This document shows, piece by piece, positions 25,792 through 35,047 of a stretch of DNA of 64,000 nucleotides (position 1 is its first letter; every line of letters begins with the position of its first letter). The notes below the pieces were generated by a model, which searched no databases, was not told the origin of the DNA, and was given only the letters and a program-made list of their open reading frames with translations. The translations under genes and the position numbers were made by a program. Source of the stretch: Caldilineaceae bacterium (lineage in GTDB: Bacteria; Chloroflexota; Anaerolineae; Caldilineales; Caldilineaceae); assembly GCA_022827195.1 (NCBI GenBank), contig JAJDTL010000037.1, positions 62,001 to 126,000 of the forward strand, read 5' to 3'.

Positions 25792-25871
25792 CTATCTGCC
25801 TCCAGGTTCGAAGGGCGTGCAGAAGGGAGAGAGGCGATACAACGCCTCTCTCCACAGTTCATGCTTCTCGT

Positions 25872-27434
25872 CTATGCTGGGTGATAGAGCCGGTACTGCT
25901 GGGTGTAGAGTTCGCTCCAGCGGTCGAGGCCGGCGCCTTGCAGGTCGCCTACGAAGCTATCCCATTCGGACAAGGGGCGAGCACCGGAGATGAACTTGAT
26001 GCTCTCCTCGTCGATGAATCGTTCGAGGTCGACTTCGCCGGGGAACTGGTCGCGGATGGAGGTTCGGTCGTAGGGAACGTCGAAGTCGACGGGCATGCGA
26101 CCACCGTCGTACTGGTTCCAGTAGGTGTTGATGTGCTTCCAGTGACGATTCCAGAAGATGCTGCCGTCTTCCTGTTCGACCTTGACCGCGGTGGCCCAAG
26201 TTTCCGGCCCCAGCCCCAACGTAATCTGGTAGTCACGCGAGTACTTCTCTTCGCAGACGGCGCTTCCCGCGCTGAACTGGCGGGCGATCTTTTCCGTCTG
26301 GTCTATCCATTCCCAGTCCTCGCCGGGGATGCCCCAGGAGGCGATCAGGTAGTTGGTCACGTCGTCCGGGCCGCCGGAGTAGAGCCAGTTGACATACTTG
26401 ATCACGGCATCGGGATGCTCGGATTTGCGCGCAATCATGTAGGCCTGGTTGGAGCCGGCGTTGTTGGTCTTGGCGATACCGGAGGGACCGACGATCTTGA
26501 GGGAGAGGATGTAATCTTCCTCGACATAGCCGGCGTCGCGTCTGATATCAGACCACCAGCCGGTGATGCGTGAGTACCAGCCGAGCCAGAGGCCGATGGT
26601 CAGGGTCTTGAGCATCGAGCGGTAGTCGGGGTTGGCGAAGGACTCCTGCTGCAACCAGCCGTCCTCCCACCACTGATTCATGCGGGCCAGCCAGTCAGGG
26701 TAGCCTTCCTGCAGTTCAGGCGGCTTGAGCATGTTGTCGGCCGGATCGATCCAGCGCGAGTAGCCATGGTCGGTGAAGGCGCCGAGCGTGTTGTACATGA
26801 GGTGGCGGCGGCCCATCGTCGTGATGACGGCTTCGGGGTTGTTGCCGCGCATGGCCAGGTAGGCTTCTTCCATGCCGTCCCAGGTATCGGGCACATCGAG
26901 TCCGGCTTCGGCCAGCCAGTCGGAGCGGAAGTAGGGGAAGTGTGTGTGACCCATCAGGCCGAGGCGAGGATAGCCCCAGGTTGTGCCTTCAAAGTCCTTC
27001 ATCATCTTCCAGTCCAGGTCGGAGTGACCGGCCAGAATGTTCTGGCCGCCAGCTTCAAGCAGATCGTCGAGCGGATGGACGATGCCTTTGAAGTCGGGCC
27101 AGGCGCCCTCGAAGACGTCGAGGGGCTCGGTGCCTGAAGCGATAAGCAGGTTGAGCTTTTCGGTCCTGGCGCCGCCGGGAGGCAAGAGGTAGGCATTGAC
27201 GCGCACCCCGGTCAGCTCGAGCAGGTGGTCGCGCACGGCTGCGGTGCGTTCGGGGTTGCCGCCGCCGGGGCAGGGCGTGCTGGTCGCCACCCAGATATCG
27301 GGCGGCTCCATCTCGCCGTCTTCAGCCATGCCTGCGGGCGCGCCGGCGGGTACACAGGCGGCCAGAGCGGCGCCCGTTGCCGCAATCCCCATGCCCTGCA
27401 GCAGCTGTCGTCGATTCAACTTTTGGGTCTTCAC
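25872..27434 (-). CDS. Sugar-binding lipoprotein of the ABC transporter
   Basis: A 520-aa extracellular solute-binding protein (family 1, LplA-like). The start is GTG 27434 (MKTQKLNRRQLLQG) because AAAGGAG lies seven bases upstream; the frame extends six codons further. The signal combines a twin-arginine motif (NRRQLLQ) with a lipobox LAAC (C27), so it is a Tat-exported lipoprotein. The mature part has the long, Trp-rich architecture usual for binding proteins of LplB/LplC systems. It heads the permease genes and is preceded by the PhyH gene. Confidence 0.92.
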   Translation of the reverse strand: MKTQKLNRRQLLQGMGIAATGAALAACVPAGAPAGMAEDGEMEPPDIWVATSTPCPGGGNPERTAAVRDHLLELTGVRVNAYLLPPGGARTEKLNLLIASGTEPLDVFEGAWPDFKGIVHPLDDLLEAGGQNILAGHSDLDWKMMKDFEGTTWGYPRLGLMGHTHFPYFRSDWLAEAGLDVPDTWDGMEEAYLAMRGNNPEAVITTMGRRHLMYNTLGAFTDHGYSRWIDPADNMLKPPELQEGYPDWLARMNQWWEDGWLQQESFANPDYRSMLKTLTIGLWLGWYSRITGWWSDIRRDAGYVEEDYILSLKIVGPSGIAKTNNAGSNQAYMIARKSEHPDAVIKYVNWLYSGGPDDVTNYLIASWGIPGEDWEWIDQTEKIARQFSAGSAVCEEKYSRDYQITLGLGPETWATAVKVEQEDGSIFWNRHWKHINTYWNQYDGGRMPVDFDVPYDRTSIRDQFPGEVDLERFIDEESIKFISGARPLSEWDSFVGDLQGAGLDRWSELYTQQYRLYHPA

Positions 27435-27596
27435 AATCGATGCTCCTTTCACTATGGATTGGATGAACGAACTTCACTTCTAAGCGGAGTAGACCAGGCA
27501 GTCAGCGCCGAGCTGAGGCCTTGCCAGTCTACGCGAAACGCGATTGTGTTGGCAGGATCGCCAGCTGCATTTGACCGGAACCGCCGCAACTGCCTA

Positions 27597-28436
27597 TCAA
27601 TCGTCTGCCGGGGCTGTCTGCATCTCAATGAGCTGCATCTCAATTACAGGTGTACCGTCCAACTCGACCCAGCGGCCGCACATGTCTCCGCCGTCGCTGA
27701 CATCCAGCTCGACGATCGAACCGTCCATTTGGATGATGGGATGGAAGTATTTTGCGACTTCCTTCGCTTCGCCGGCTATATAGTGGCCGATGAAGGCGCG
27801 GCGGAAGCGATCTGCGCTTGTATTGGGGTAGCTGCCGTGAACGACCTGGCCGTTGAAGAAGACGACGTCTCCTGCCTGCATGAGGACCGGTTCCGATTTG
27901 ACGCCGTCGGGCAGATCTACGGTAACGTCGGTGAAGCTGACGGAGGTGTCGGCCTTTTTGGAGCAGAGGAGGGGCCAGTTGTGGCTGTCGGGCACCATTT
28001 GCAGGCAGCCGTTTTCCTCGTCGCAGTCGTCGAGTGCGAGCCAGGCGGCGATGCAGGTGCCGGGCTGGACGCGCAGGTAGTGCTGGTCCTGGTGGAGGGC
28101 CTGGCCGCGGGCGCCGGGCGGCTTGAAGTAGAGCATTGTCTGGACCGCAAACGGCTCGCGCCCCAGAAGATCGGTCATGCAGTCGCGCAGGCGCGCATCG
28201 AGCATCCAGTGCAGGCTGAGTTCGTCCCAGCGGTGCATGTGGATCATGCGCGGGAACCGCTTCAGGGGGTCATGGGACCTGTTGTCGACGCCTGCCGAGT
28301 CGCCGGGATAGCTTCCGGCAGCGCGCAGGTCCATGAAATGGCGGCGGAATCTCATCACCTCTTCGGTGGAGAAGAGTTGCGGGACATTGAGGAATCCCTG
28401 GCCGTCGAATCGCTGTTTCTGTGCGCCGGTGAGCAT
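27597..28436 (-). CDS. Phytanoyl-CoA dioxygenase family protein
   Basis: A 279-aa Fe(II)/2-oxoglutarate oxygenase. Ligands are H115 and D117 (LHQDQHYLRV) and H200 (VVHGSYPNTS), and the 2-oxoglutarate arginine is R210 or R212 (ADRFRRAF). It sits at the head of the sugar-transport cluster, 162 bases before the binding protein. Its linkage to a transporter and an aldolase suggests it hydroxylates the imported compound or a conjugate; this is inference from position only. Only modest resemblance to the copy at 4576-5460. Confidence 0.9.
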   Translation of the reverse strand: MLTGAQKQRFDGQGFLNVPQLFSTEEVMRFRRHFMDLRAAGSYPGDSAGVDNRSHDPLKRFPRMIHMHRWDELSLHWMLDARLRDCMTDLLGREPFAVQTMLYFKPPGARGQALHQDQHYLRVQPGTCIAAWLALDDCDEENGCLQMVPDSHNWPLLCSKKADTSVSFTDVTVDLPDGVKSEPVLMQAGDVVFFNGQVVHGSYPNTSADRFRRAFIGHYIAGEAKEVAKYFHPIIQMDGSIVELDVSDGGDMCGRWVELDGTPVIEMQLIEMQTAPADD

Positions 28437-28444
28437 CGAGCACT

Positions 28445-28474
28445 ATCTTACATTTTCGGTGAAACCCAGGTCAA
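28445..28474 (-). promoter_or_regulatory. Possible promoter with leaderless start
   Basis: There is a minus-strand TTGACC (28469-28474), an 18-bp spacer and TAAGAT (28445-28450). Transcription would begin within a few bases of the PhyH ATG at 28436, which has no good ribosome site, so the mRNA may be leaderless. Moderate matches only. Confidence 0.4.
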
Positions 28475-29057
28475 CCCGGTCTGTTCGGCTGCTGTACGGA
28501 CGGACCGTGGTTCGACTTCACGAACTGTCTTCTCGTTGAGCCGGGATGAGTCGGACGACTCCGTGATTGACTGAATTCTGGCGTAATTTTACGCACTTTC
28601 GCAGATAGTGCAAAGTTGGCGAGGGCTAGGCGGCTACTGCTCACTTTTCGGGTGGGGTCGTTCAGGAGGGCAATTCATGCCGTCGGCGGGTGGGCTTGTT
28701 TGCCCGTACTGCCAGAGGCAGAGGGCAGGCATAAGGCCTGCCCCTACCGTAGGCGCCGCGTTCGCCGACTCGGGGGGCGGCGCGACGCCCTCACACTTTG
28801 GCATCGTGCCCGCAGCGCGCCGGCGACAAGCTGGAACTGCGCACGCACGGTGGAATATCACAGGGGGGCGTCGCGGGGGGAGTCCCCCCGCACAAGGGAG
28901 GGCTGGAACGGCCCGACCGTCCAAGGGCCGTGGATAGTGATTAGTGGATAGTGGTAAGTGGCCAGGAACTGCCGGAACTGGGAACCAGGACGGCCTAGAC
29001 GGCGATGCGGGGACACGGTTGCATCGTCCACGCTGGCATCGGCGACAGAAGGTAGAA
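28475..29057. other. Intergenic region with palindromic and short direct repeats
   Basis: I see no convincing gene. It contains a hairpin GGGCAGGC (28723-28730) / GCCTGCCC (28736-28743), a G-run/C-run hairpin near 28876-28890, and two copies of a 14-bp unit GTGGATAGTGATTA (28930-28957). These look like REP-type intergenic repeats. Confidence 0.55.
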
Positions 29058-30089
29058 TCAAATGGCGGGTCTGTCATCTTCGAGCGCCGCGCCGGGCTGT
29101 GGCTCGTCCTGTGGTTGGACGCGGGTTTGAATTCGCCAGGTTAGCGGTAGGAGAGTCTCAAGCTGGTCTCGCAGCGGCGGTGGATCGAAGCCGAGCTCGT
29201 AGGCGCGGCTGCTGTCGAGGGAAACGTTGGCCGAGCGGGCGGCGAGGGACTGCGTCGATTGCTGCCCTGAATATGTATCGAGCAGGCTGACCGGGATGGC
29301 GAGCTGCTCATCGAGCCCCAGGATTTCCAGGGTGAGAAGCCCCATTTCGAAAAGGCTGATCGGCTCGCGGCCGCCGAGGTGCAGATGCCCGACGGCGCGT
29401 TCGATCTCGGCAATATTGACATCGTCTTCGAAGCCGCTGCCGGCTGCCTGCAACAGGCCCCACGCGGCGACGGCCGCGTTGACCGGAGTACGGATGCCAT
29501 CGCCGAAGAGCGTGACCTCTTGCCCGGCGCGGAAGGCAGCGGTCATTCCTTGGAAGAAGGTCTGGCGTCCGAGGCGGGCATAGCCGATCAGCATGGGCAG
29601 GCGACAGATGAGCGCGTCTCCGTAGGCGGTCAGGATCCCTTCTTCGGCCATGGCCCTGTGCTCACCATAGATGTTGATGGGGGTTGGGGCATCATCCTCT
29701 GCGTAAGGGGCCTTGGTGCCGTCGAAGACCAGGTCGGTCGAGGTGAAGACAAATGGGATGTCTTTGTCGCCGCAGAGGGCGGCCAGGTTGACCGCTGCGA
29801 GCATATTGATGCCAAGGGAGTCGTCCGGGTACTGCTCGCAGAAGTCGAGATCGCTGATGGCGGCGGCATGGATGACGGCCGCCGGCTGGACGTCTGCCAG
29901 CATTGCCTTGGCTTCGCTGAATTCGGTCAAATCGACGCGGCCGTTGTCGATTTCACCGAAGAAGAGCTGGGCGTTGCGACGGGTTGTGCGGTGGTAGGTC
30001 CCTACTGGGTGCCAGTATTGCTGCGCGGCCTGCAGCAGATGGGAGCCGAGGAAGCCGGTCGCGCCGGTGATGAGCAGCTTCGGCGCCAT
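29058..30089 (-). CDS. RmlD-like NAD(P)-dependent sugar epimerase/reductase
   Basis: A 343-aa extended SDR protein of the dTDP-4-dehydrorhamnose reductase group. The Rossmann motif is GATGFLGSHLL (residues 8-18), the catalytic serine/threonine region FTSTDLVFDG, and the active-site segment NIYGEHRAMAE. The usual YxxxK reads YGEHR, with Arg where Lys is expected. The last 35 residues are a hydrophilic tail. Its ATG is one base after the M55 peptidase stop, so the two are coupled. It probably reduces a nucleotide-sugar or related substrate, if the Arg supports catalysis. Confidence 0.83.
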   Translation of the reverse strand: MAPKLLITGATGFLGSHLLQAAQQYWHPVGTYHRTTRRNAQLFFGEIDNGRVDLTEFSEAKAMLADVQPAAVIHAAAISDLDFCEQYPDDSLGINMLAAVNLAALCGDKDIPFVFTSTDLVFDGTKAPYAEDDAPTPINIYGEHRAMAEEGILTAYGDALICRLPMLIGYARLGRQTFFQGMTAAFRAGQEVTLFGDGIRTPVNAAVAAWGLLQAAGSGFEDDVNIAEIERAVGHLHLGGREPISLFEMGLLTLEILGLDEQLAIPVSLLDTYSGQQSTQSLAARSANVSLDSSRAYELGFDPPPLRDQLETLLPLTWRIQTRVQPQDEPQPGAALEDDRPAI

Positions 30090-30090
30090 T

Positions 30091-30903
30091 TCACCAGTGC
30101 CAGATCTGATTCCAGGCAGCCATCCAATCGTCGCCGACGCTATGGACGCGATAGGGCGGCTCGAGGCGGACGCCGGGCCGGCCCCTGAAGGCGTCCAGGT
30201 GGTCGGGGCTGCCCACGTCGAAGGTGATCGTAGTGGGGCTGCTCAACGCGTAAGGGGGGACGGCGGCCAGGTTTTGCAGGGCGTAGCGAGCGCCTTCCTC
30301 AATCAACTGGCGGGCGCGAACAGGTGGAATCTGGCGGGCCGCGTAGCGAGACAGTCCCTTTTTGACGGCCACAGTGGTCAGCCCTTCTCCCAGGAGGTCG
30401 ATGGACTCCCGGCAGACCGCCTCGTCGCCGGTCACCAGCAGGACGGGCGCATCGTAAAAGCCGCAGAGGGCGGCATTTACGCCGACCTCACCCACCTCCT
30501 GGCCGTTGAACCAGAGATGGCGCCAGCGAACGGTCGAAATCGTGTGGCTGAGCACGCCATCGGCTGTGCCGGCCTTGGCGTGCATGCCCACCAGGAGAAC
30601 AGCGTCGCAGCCGCTTTCGAGCATATCGACGTAGCGGCTCCAAGTGTGGTGGGCGACCCATTCGCAGCGGGGATCGAGGAGTTCGGGGACAAGCGAGTTG
30701 AAGGTCCAGGGGCCGCCGGCTCCATGGCAGTCCACGACCACGATTTCGGTCGCGCCGGCCGCGGCTGCACCGCGTACGGCGGCGTTGATCTCTTCGGTGT
30801 AGAGGCGGCGCCCTTCCTCGTACATCGACTCGCCGCCGTTTACCTGCTCCCAGGCGACGATGCCGCTCACACCTTCCATGTCGGTCATGATCTGCACGCG
30901 CAT
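30091..30903 (-). CDS. M55 family D-aminopeptidase (DppA-like)
   Basis: A 270-aa zinc peptidase. Family signatures: MTDMEGVSGI at the N-terminus, VVDCHGAG, the HHTWSRY region and LLVGMHAKAGTADGVLSHT. These residues form the self-compartmentalising decamer's metal site in DppA, which cleaves D-amino-acid peptides. The start has AGAGAG upstream. It forms a two-gene unit with the RmlD-like gene. In this genome context it may recycle peptidoglycan-derived D-peptides. Confidence 0.92.
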   Translation of the reverse strand: MRVQIMTDMEGVSGIVAWEQVNGGESMYEEGRRLYTEEINAAVRGAAAAGATEIVVVDCHGAGGPWTFNSLVPELLDPRCEWVAHHTWSRYVDMLESGCDAVLLVGMHAKAGTADGVLSHTISTVRWRHLWFNGQEVGEVGVNAALCGFYDAPVLLVTGDEAVCRESIDLLGEGLTTVAVKKGLSRYAARQIPPVRARQLIEEGARYALQNLAAVPPYALSSPTTITFDVGSPDHLDAFRGRPGVRLEPPYRVHSVGDDWMAAWNQIWHW

Positions 30904-31001
30904 GGGAGTTCTCTCTGATCAGCGTAACACTATCATTTCGATAGCACGCTCGGCGAAGGGTCCCATGGGGCCTGCAGATCTGTCGCGGCCGGAATATAGG
31001 T

Positions 31002-31631
31002 TCAGATGCTCTCTACAGCGGGGTTTTGGGCCCAGTCGACGGGCACGGGAGCAGGAAGCGGCCAGTCCCGGACCGGTTCGAACTCCTCCTGGGCTCTTGC
31101 CTCTTCGGCTTGACGGGCGCGTTCCTCGGCGACACGACGCGCGCGGATTCCCCGTTCGATCGAATCGTCGACGCGCTGCTCGATCTGTTCCCAGCTCTGC
31201 TCGAGCGCAAGGGCGGTTTCGGTGATCAGCATCGCCCGCGCCTCTTCGAGCGCCTCTCTGTCGGCCTCGGTCAGGTACTTGGCCGAGTCGCGCCAGGTCA
31301 GGTCTCGCACTGCCGACGCGACCTGGTTCGGGTAGCCCGAGTGAATCTGCTTATGGACATGGGAGCGGCGCAGTCTGAACTCGTCGGGAAGATCGACGGG
31401 AAAGGACTCCAGGGTTTCAAAGACGCTGAAGATGAGTCCGGCGGGCATGACGGGACGAACGCCGATCTGTTCAAGGCGCGGTTCGGGAAGATGCACCTTC
31501 AACCGATTGCGAATGAACTCAATGACATAATAACGCTGGAATCCCTTGACCAGTTCTTTTTCTTGAAATGCGACTATTGTGCCTGCGCCGTGCGCCGGGT
31601 GGATTACGCTCTGCCCGATCATAAAGCTCAT
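31002..31631 (-). CDS. CarD/CdnL-family transcription regulator
   Basis: A 209-aa protein. The N-terminal RNA-polymerase-interacting domain is recognisable: MIGQSVIHPAHGAGTIVAFQEKE, then YYVIEFIRNRLKVHLPE (residues 1-60). A helical region follows (YLTEADREALEEARAMLITE). The C-terminus is a charged coiled coil ending in a Pro-rich tail, longer than typical CarD. CarD-type proteins bind the RNAP beta subunit and stabilise open complexes. ATG 31631 has GGGGAGAG upstream. It is monocistronic by context. Confidence 0.9.
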   Translation of the reverse strand: MSFMIGQSVIHPAHGAGTIVAFQEKELVKGFQRYYVIEFIRNRLKVHLPEPRLEQIGVRPVMPAGLIFSVFETLESFPVDLPDEFRLRRSHVHKQIHSGYPNQVASAVRDLTWRDSAKYLTEADREALEEARAMLITETALALEQSWEQIEQRVDDSIERGIRARRVAEERARQAEEARAQEEFEPVRDWPLPAPVPVDWAQNPAVESI

Positions 31632-32383
31632 TTGACTCTCCCCGTTTTCTCATATGTTGACACAGGTGCTCGGTCGGTTTTTGGCGCCGCCCGTACATGC
31701 GTTTCGGCTGCATTTCCGTCGCTACCCGGAGCTACTCGATCCATCGCAGTCCCCGAAGCATTCGCAAATCGAAGATTGTCCTGGCTGACCTTCTTCAGCT
31801 AGCCAATGTGGGCGTAAACTGCCTTACGCAAGCTACTCAGACGGGCACTTCTCGTTCCGCCTTGCCCCATAGGAACAGCAGCGCTTCGGTAACGAATGAC
31901 AGCTGACATACTTGTAAAACTTGCCGGTCGATCTCGTTACAATTTGTGAGGTTAAAGGAAAGTTCATCTTATCACGATCAGAGACGGCATTCAATCGAAG
32001 CAGGGTCAGTGCCAATATCAAAAAGGGAGGTCTGCATCCGGATTTTTGGACGGTCAAAATACACTGGTGGGAGGCAGAAATGGGAGGAATGACCGGAGCA
32101 TTTCGACCCAAAAGTAAGGTCAAAACATGTAACCGATGATTGGTGGGCGATATACCTACGATTGATCTACGGGATATTGGACGGTACCAATGCAGCGGAA
32201 GAAAAGGGAAAGAATAGGCGCCGCTGGGATGCGGCAGTCGGCGCCACGGGAGGGCAATTCCGCGAGCAGGCAGGTGGATACCAGGAGGGCACGCTCCAGC
32301 TTTTCAAGCCGGAAAATCTCCGTGGCGCAAAGGACCGGAGATGCAGACAAGCTATTGCAGTGGTGGCAGGAGGCGGGGGTCGC
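31632..32383. other. 750-bp region without a convincing gene
   Basis: Short frames occur on both strands (for example 31921-32139 and 32190-32399, plus strand), but none has a recognisable family or strong start. It carries whatever promoter serves the CarD-like gene; I could not identify clear -35/-10 boxes. Confidence 0.5.
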
Positions 32384-32998
32384 TCAGACCAGTTGGTAGC
32401 CGTGCCAGAGGATAAATGCGGCTAGACCGCGCCATGGGCGCCAGCGCTCGGCCATGGCGTCCATCTCCGGCCTGCTGGGCCGGTCGGCAAGGTTCTTGAC
32501 CTTTTGGGCGCCGAGGATGACGCCGAGGTCGGTGGCGGGCCAGGCATCCGGGCGGCGGAGCGCAAAGAGGAGATAGATTTCTGCGCTCCAGGGCCCGATG
32601 CCCGGCAGGTCAGTTAACGCGGCGCGCACTGTGTCGTCGTCACTGCGGCCCAACCGGTCGAGATCGAGCCTCTTCTCTACGAGCGCGGTTGACAGAGCGC
32701 GCCCGTAGCGGCTCTTCTGGCGGCTGAATCCGATCGAGCGCAACGATTCGTCGTCCAGCGTCAGGAAGGCGGCGGGTTGGGGGGGTCCGATCGCGGCGCA
32801 CAGTTTGTCGTACATGGCGGCAGCAGCCGAGCGAGAGACCTGCTGGCCCAGGATGATTTGGAGAAGAGTGGCGAAGCCGGGCGGCTGACGGCGCAGCTTC
32901 GGCGGACCAATCCGATCCAGGATTCGCGCCAGGTCGGCGTCCTGGGCTGAAAGGTAGGCGAGGCCTTCGGCCATGGTGTCGTCGCTCAGAGTGATCAT
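32384..32998 (-). CDS. AlkA-like DNA-3-methyladenine glycosylase
   Basis: A 204-aa HhH-GPD superfamily base-excision enzyme. The helix-hairpin-helix is LTDLPGIGPWSAEIYLLF, followed by the catalytic aspartate in WPATDLGV. LLQIILGQQVSRSAA is typical of the family's first domain. It lacks the N-terminal AlkA domain, as in the short form of bacterial enzymes. It removes alkylated purines from DNA. It lies 57 bases downstream of the dihydropyrimidinase gene, probably at the end of its transcript. Confidence 0.9.
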   Translation of the reverse strand: MITLSDDTMAEGLAYLSAQDADLARILDRIGPPKLRRQPPGFATLLQIILGQQVSRSAAAAMYDKLCAAIGPPQPAAFLTLDDESLRSIGFSRQKSRYGRALSTALVEKRLDLDRLGRSDDDTVRAALTDLPGIGPWSAEIYLLFALRRPDAWPATDLGVILGAQKVKNLADRPSRPEMDAMAERWRPWRGLAAFILWHGYQLV

Positions 32999-33055
32999 CT
33001 GTTCCTCGGCGTCAGGATGGAATGTAAGGAGTGCGCTGCAAGCCGATGATGTGGC

Positions 33056-34423
33056 TCAAGAGGCGGCCAGCGTGCGGTGCAGGTAGCGGCCGTTGCCGGG
33101 GCAAGCGATGAACTCTTCGTCGCGCACGAGCAGTTCGCCCCGTTGCAGGACAGTGCGCGGCCAACCCTCTATTCTCATGCCCTCGAAGGGGCTCCAGTCG
33201 GCGGCTTCGTGCAGAGTTGCCGCGCGCAGCGTTTTCACCCTTTTTGGGTCGAAGATGACGATGTCGGCGACCAGACCGGGCTGCAGCGCGCCGCGGTCCT
33301 GGATGCCCATGCGGCGGGCGGGGGCCGTACAGCAGGCCGACACCCGCGAGGTCAAGGCCAGGTCTTGTTCGTTGACGCCGAAGTGGTGCACGAGAAAAAG
33401 CCGCGATTCGATTCCTGGAAGGCCGCCGGGCACTTCGGAAAAAGAAGCCTTGCTCTTTTCGGCGCGCGTCCACGGGCAGTGGTCGGTGCTCACGGCGTCA
33501 AGCCCACCTTCGCTCAGGCCCTGCCAAATCGCATGCTTGTCAGCGGCCCAGCGCAGCGGCGGCGCGCAGATGAAAAGATGTCCGTCAGCCCGGGTGAGAT
33601 ACTGGCCTGCGGTTAGCAGAAGATAGTGCGGGCAGGTCTCGGCGGTGATGTCATATCCCTTTGCGCGAGCGGCGTTGACCGCTGCCAGCGCGCTGTCGGC
33701 GCCGACGTGAAAAATGTGAAGGGGACAATCGGCAAGCGCGGCAATCTCTGCGGCCCGCTGGACCGCGCTGGCCTCCAGGCCGGCGGGGCGAGTGCGTTCA
33801 TGCCAAATCGGGGCCGAGTGTCCGGCGGCGACTGCGTCGGAGCGCAGCGCGTCGATCAGTGGACCTGTCTCGCTGTGCAGGACGACGCCTCCTCCTGCCG
33901 CGGCCACAGCGCGCATCACGTTCCCGAGGGCGACGTCATCGAGCGTCATCCGTTCGTATGCCTGGTAGAGCTTGAAGGTAGCGCATCCTGCGGCCAGTGC
34001 CGCTGGGATTTCGCGCAGGGCCTCGGGCGATGCGGCGTGCCAGGCGGGGACGGTCATATGCAGGCCGTAGTCCACGGCCGCGCTTCCGTCGGCCTCGGCG
34101 CGGCGCGCGCGAAGGGCATCCATGACCGATTGTCCCGGCTGGGGATCGACGAAATCGATCACCGTGGTCGTTCCACCGCAGGCCGCGGCGACGGTGCCGG
34201 TCTCGAAGCTGTCGGTACTGGTCAGTCTGTTCAGCTGCATTTGCAGATGCACGTGGCAGTCCACGCCGCCGGGGAGCACCAGGCAGCCGGAAGCGTCGAT
34301 CGTATGCGAGGCGTTCAGGTTCTTCCCGATGGCCGCGATGCGGCCGCGATCGATGGCAAGGTCTGCAAGAACAGGGCCGTACGGGGTGATCAGGCGACCG
34401 TGCCTGACTGCCAGTTCATGCAT
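33056..34423 (-). CDS. Dihydropyrimidinase/hydantoinase family protein
   Basis: A 455-aa amidohydrolase. Metal-site residues: DCHVHL (H57, H59), the carboxylated lysine K151 in ATFKLYQAYERM, VLHSE, IFHVGAD, and the DHCPW aspartate. The start is ATG 34423 (MHELAVRHG), which overlaps the nitroreductase stop by eight bases; the longer open frame upstream is the nitroreductase's shadow. It hydrolyses a cyclic amide such as a dihydropyrimidine or hydantoin. Coupling to a nitroreductase-fold flavoprotein hints at a reductive pyrimidine-type pathway (inference). Confidence 0.9.
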   Translation of the reverse strand: MHELAVRHGRLITPYGPVLADLAIDRGRIAAIGKNLNASHTIDASGCLVLPGGVDCHVHLQMQLNRLTSTDSFETGTVAAACGGTTTVIDFVDPQPGQSVMDALRARRAEADGSAAVDYGLHMTVPAWHAASPEALREIPAALAAGCATFKLYQAYERMTLDDVALGNVMRAVAAAGGGVVLHSETGPLIDALRSDAVAAGHSAPIWHERTRPAGLEASAVQRAAEIAALADCPLHIFHVGADSALAAVNAARAKGYDITAETCPHYLLLTAGQYLTRADGHLFICAPPLRWAADKHAIWQGLSEGGLDAVSTDHCPWTRAEKSKASFSEVPGGLPGIESRLFLVHHFGVNEQDLALTSRVSACCTAPARRMGIQDRGALQPGLVADIVIFDPKRVKTLRAATLHEAADWSPFEGMRIEGWPRTVLQRGELLVRDEEFIACPGNGRYLHRTLAAS

Positions 34424-35030
34424 AGTCGGGAAAGGGCGCGCCCCATGTGCCTCCAAAGACATGCTCGGACAGCGAATTGCGGCTGCGGGGGGCCAGCTCG
34501 CGGTCCCGTATCTCTTCGGGCAGGGCTGAAGGATCGGCCAGATAGCCGATTGCGGCGGAGACGACAGGATCATATCCTGCTGGGATCGCGAGGGCTTCCC
34601 TGGCCGCGTCCCGGCGAAAACCGCCCATCTGGTGAATATAAAGTCCGCAGGCCAGCGCCTGAATTGACAGGTGGGCGATGGCCTGGCCGACGTCGTAGTG
34701 GGCGTAGGGGTTGGCGCGGCCGCCTTCATCGGGCTTCGGCTTTGTCACGGCAATGAGTAGCAGGGAGGCGTGCTGAGCCCAGATCTGGTTTCCCTCCATA
34801 AGCGTGCCGAGGATGCGGGCAAATCCTGCGGGGTCGCGATGCCGTGCGGCGATAACGAAGTGCCAGGGCTGCAGGTTGCGCGAGGAGGGGGCCCATCGAG
34901 CCGCTTCGAAAAGGCTTCCGAGTACATCTGCCGGAATCGCGCGGTCGGCGAAGGCCCTGGGGCTCCAACGGGAGGCCAGGAGCTCGTGGATGGGGAAGGC
35001 GGTGTCTGCACGTTTGTCCGGGTATGCCAC
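34416..35030 (-). CDS. Nitroreductase family flavoprotein
   Basis: A 204-aa NAD(P)H- and FMN-dependent oxidoreductase fold: HELLASRWSPRAFADRAIP with the FMN-phosphate Arg/Ser cluster, ARWAPSSRNLQPWHFVIA, and DVGQAIAHLSIQALACGLYIHQMGGF. The substrate cannot be told. It lies 17 bases after the PerM-ManA fusion gene and overlaps the dihydropyrimidinase gene, so these are one operon. Confidence 0.92.
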   Translation of the reverse strand: MAYPDKRADTAFPIHELLASRWSPRAFADRAIPADVLGSLFEAARWAPSSRNLQPWHFVIAARHRDPAGFARILGTLMEGNQIWAQHASLLLIAVTKPKPDEGGRANPYAHYDVGQAIAHLSIQALACGLYIHQMGGFRRDAAREALAIPAGYDPVVSAAIGYLADPSALPEEIRDRELAPRSRNSLSEHVFGGTWGAPFPDYA

Positions 35031-35047
35031 GGAGTTTCTCCTGGAAT

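Noticed and set aside
28634..29077. 147-codon frame in the intergenic region before the RmlD-like gene
   Set aside because: It runs through palindromes and short repeats, is Pro/Arg-rich, and has no recognisable family.
33012..33473. 153-codon frame inside the dihydropyrimidinase gene
   Set aside because: It is an alternative frame of the same strand. The real frame carries all metal ligands.
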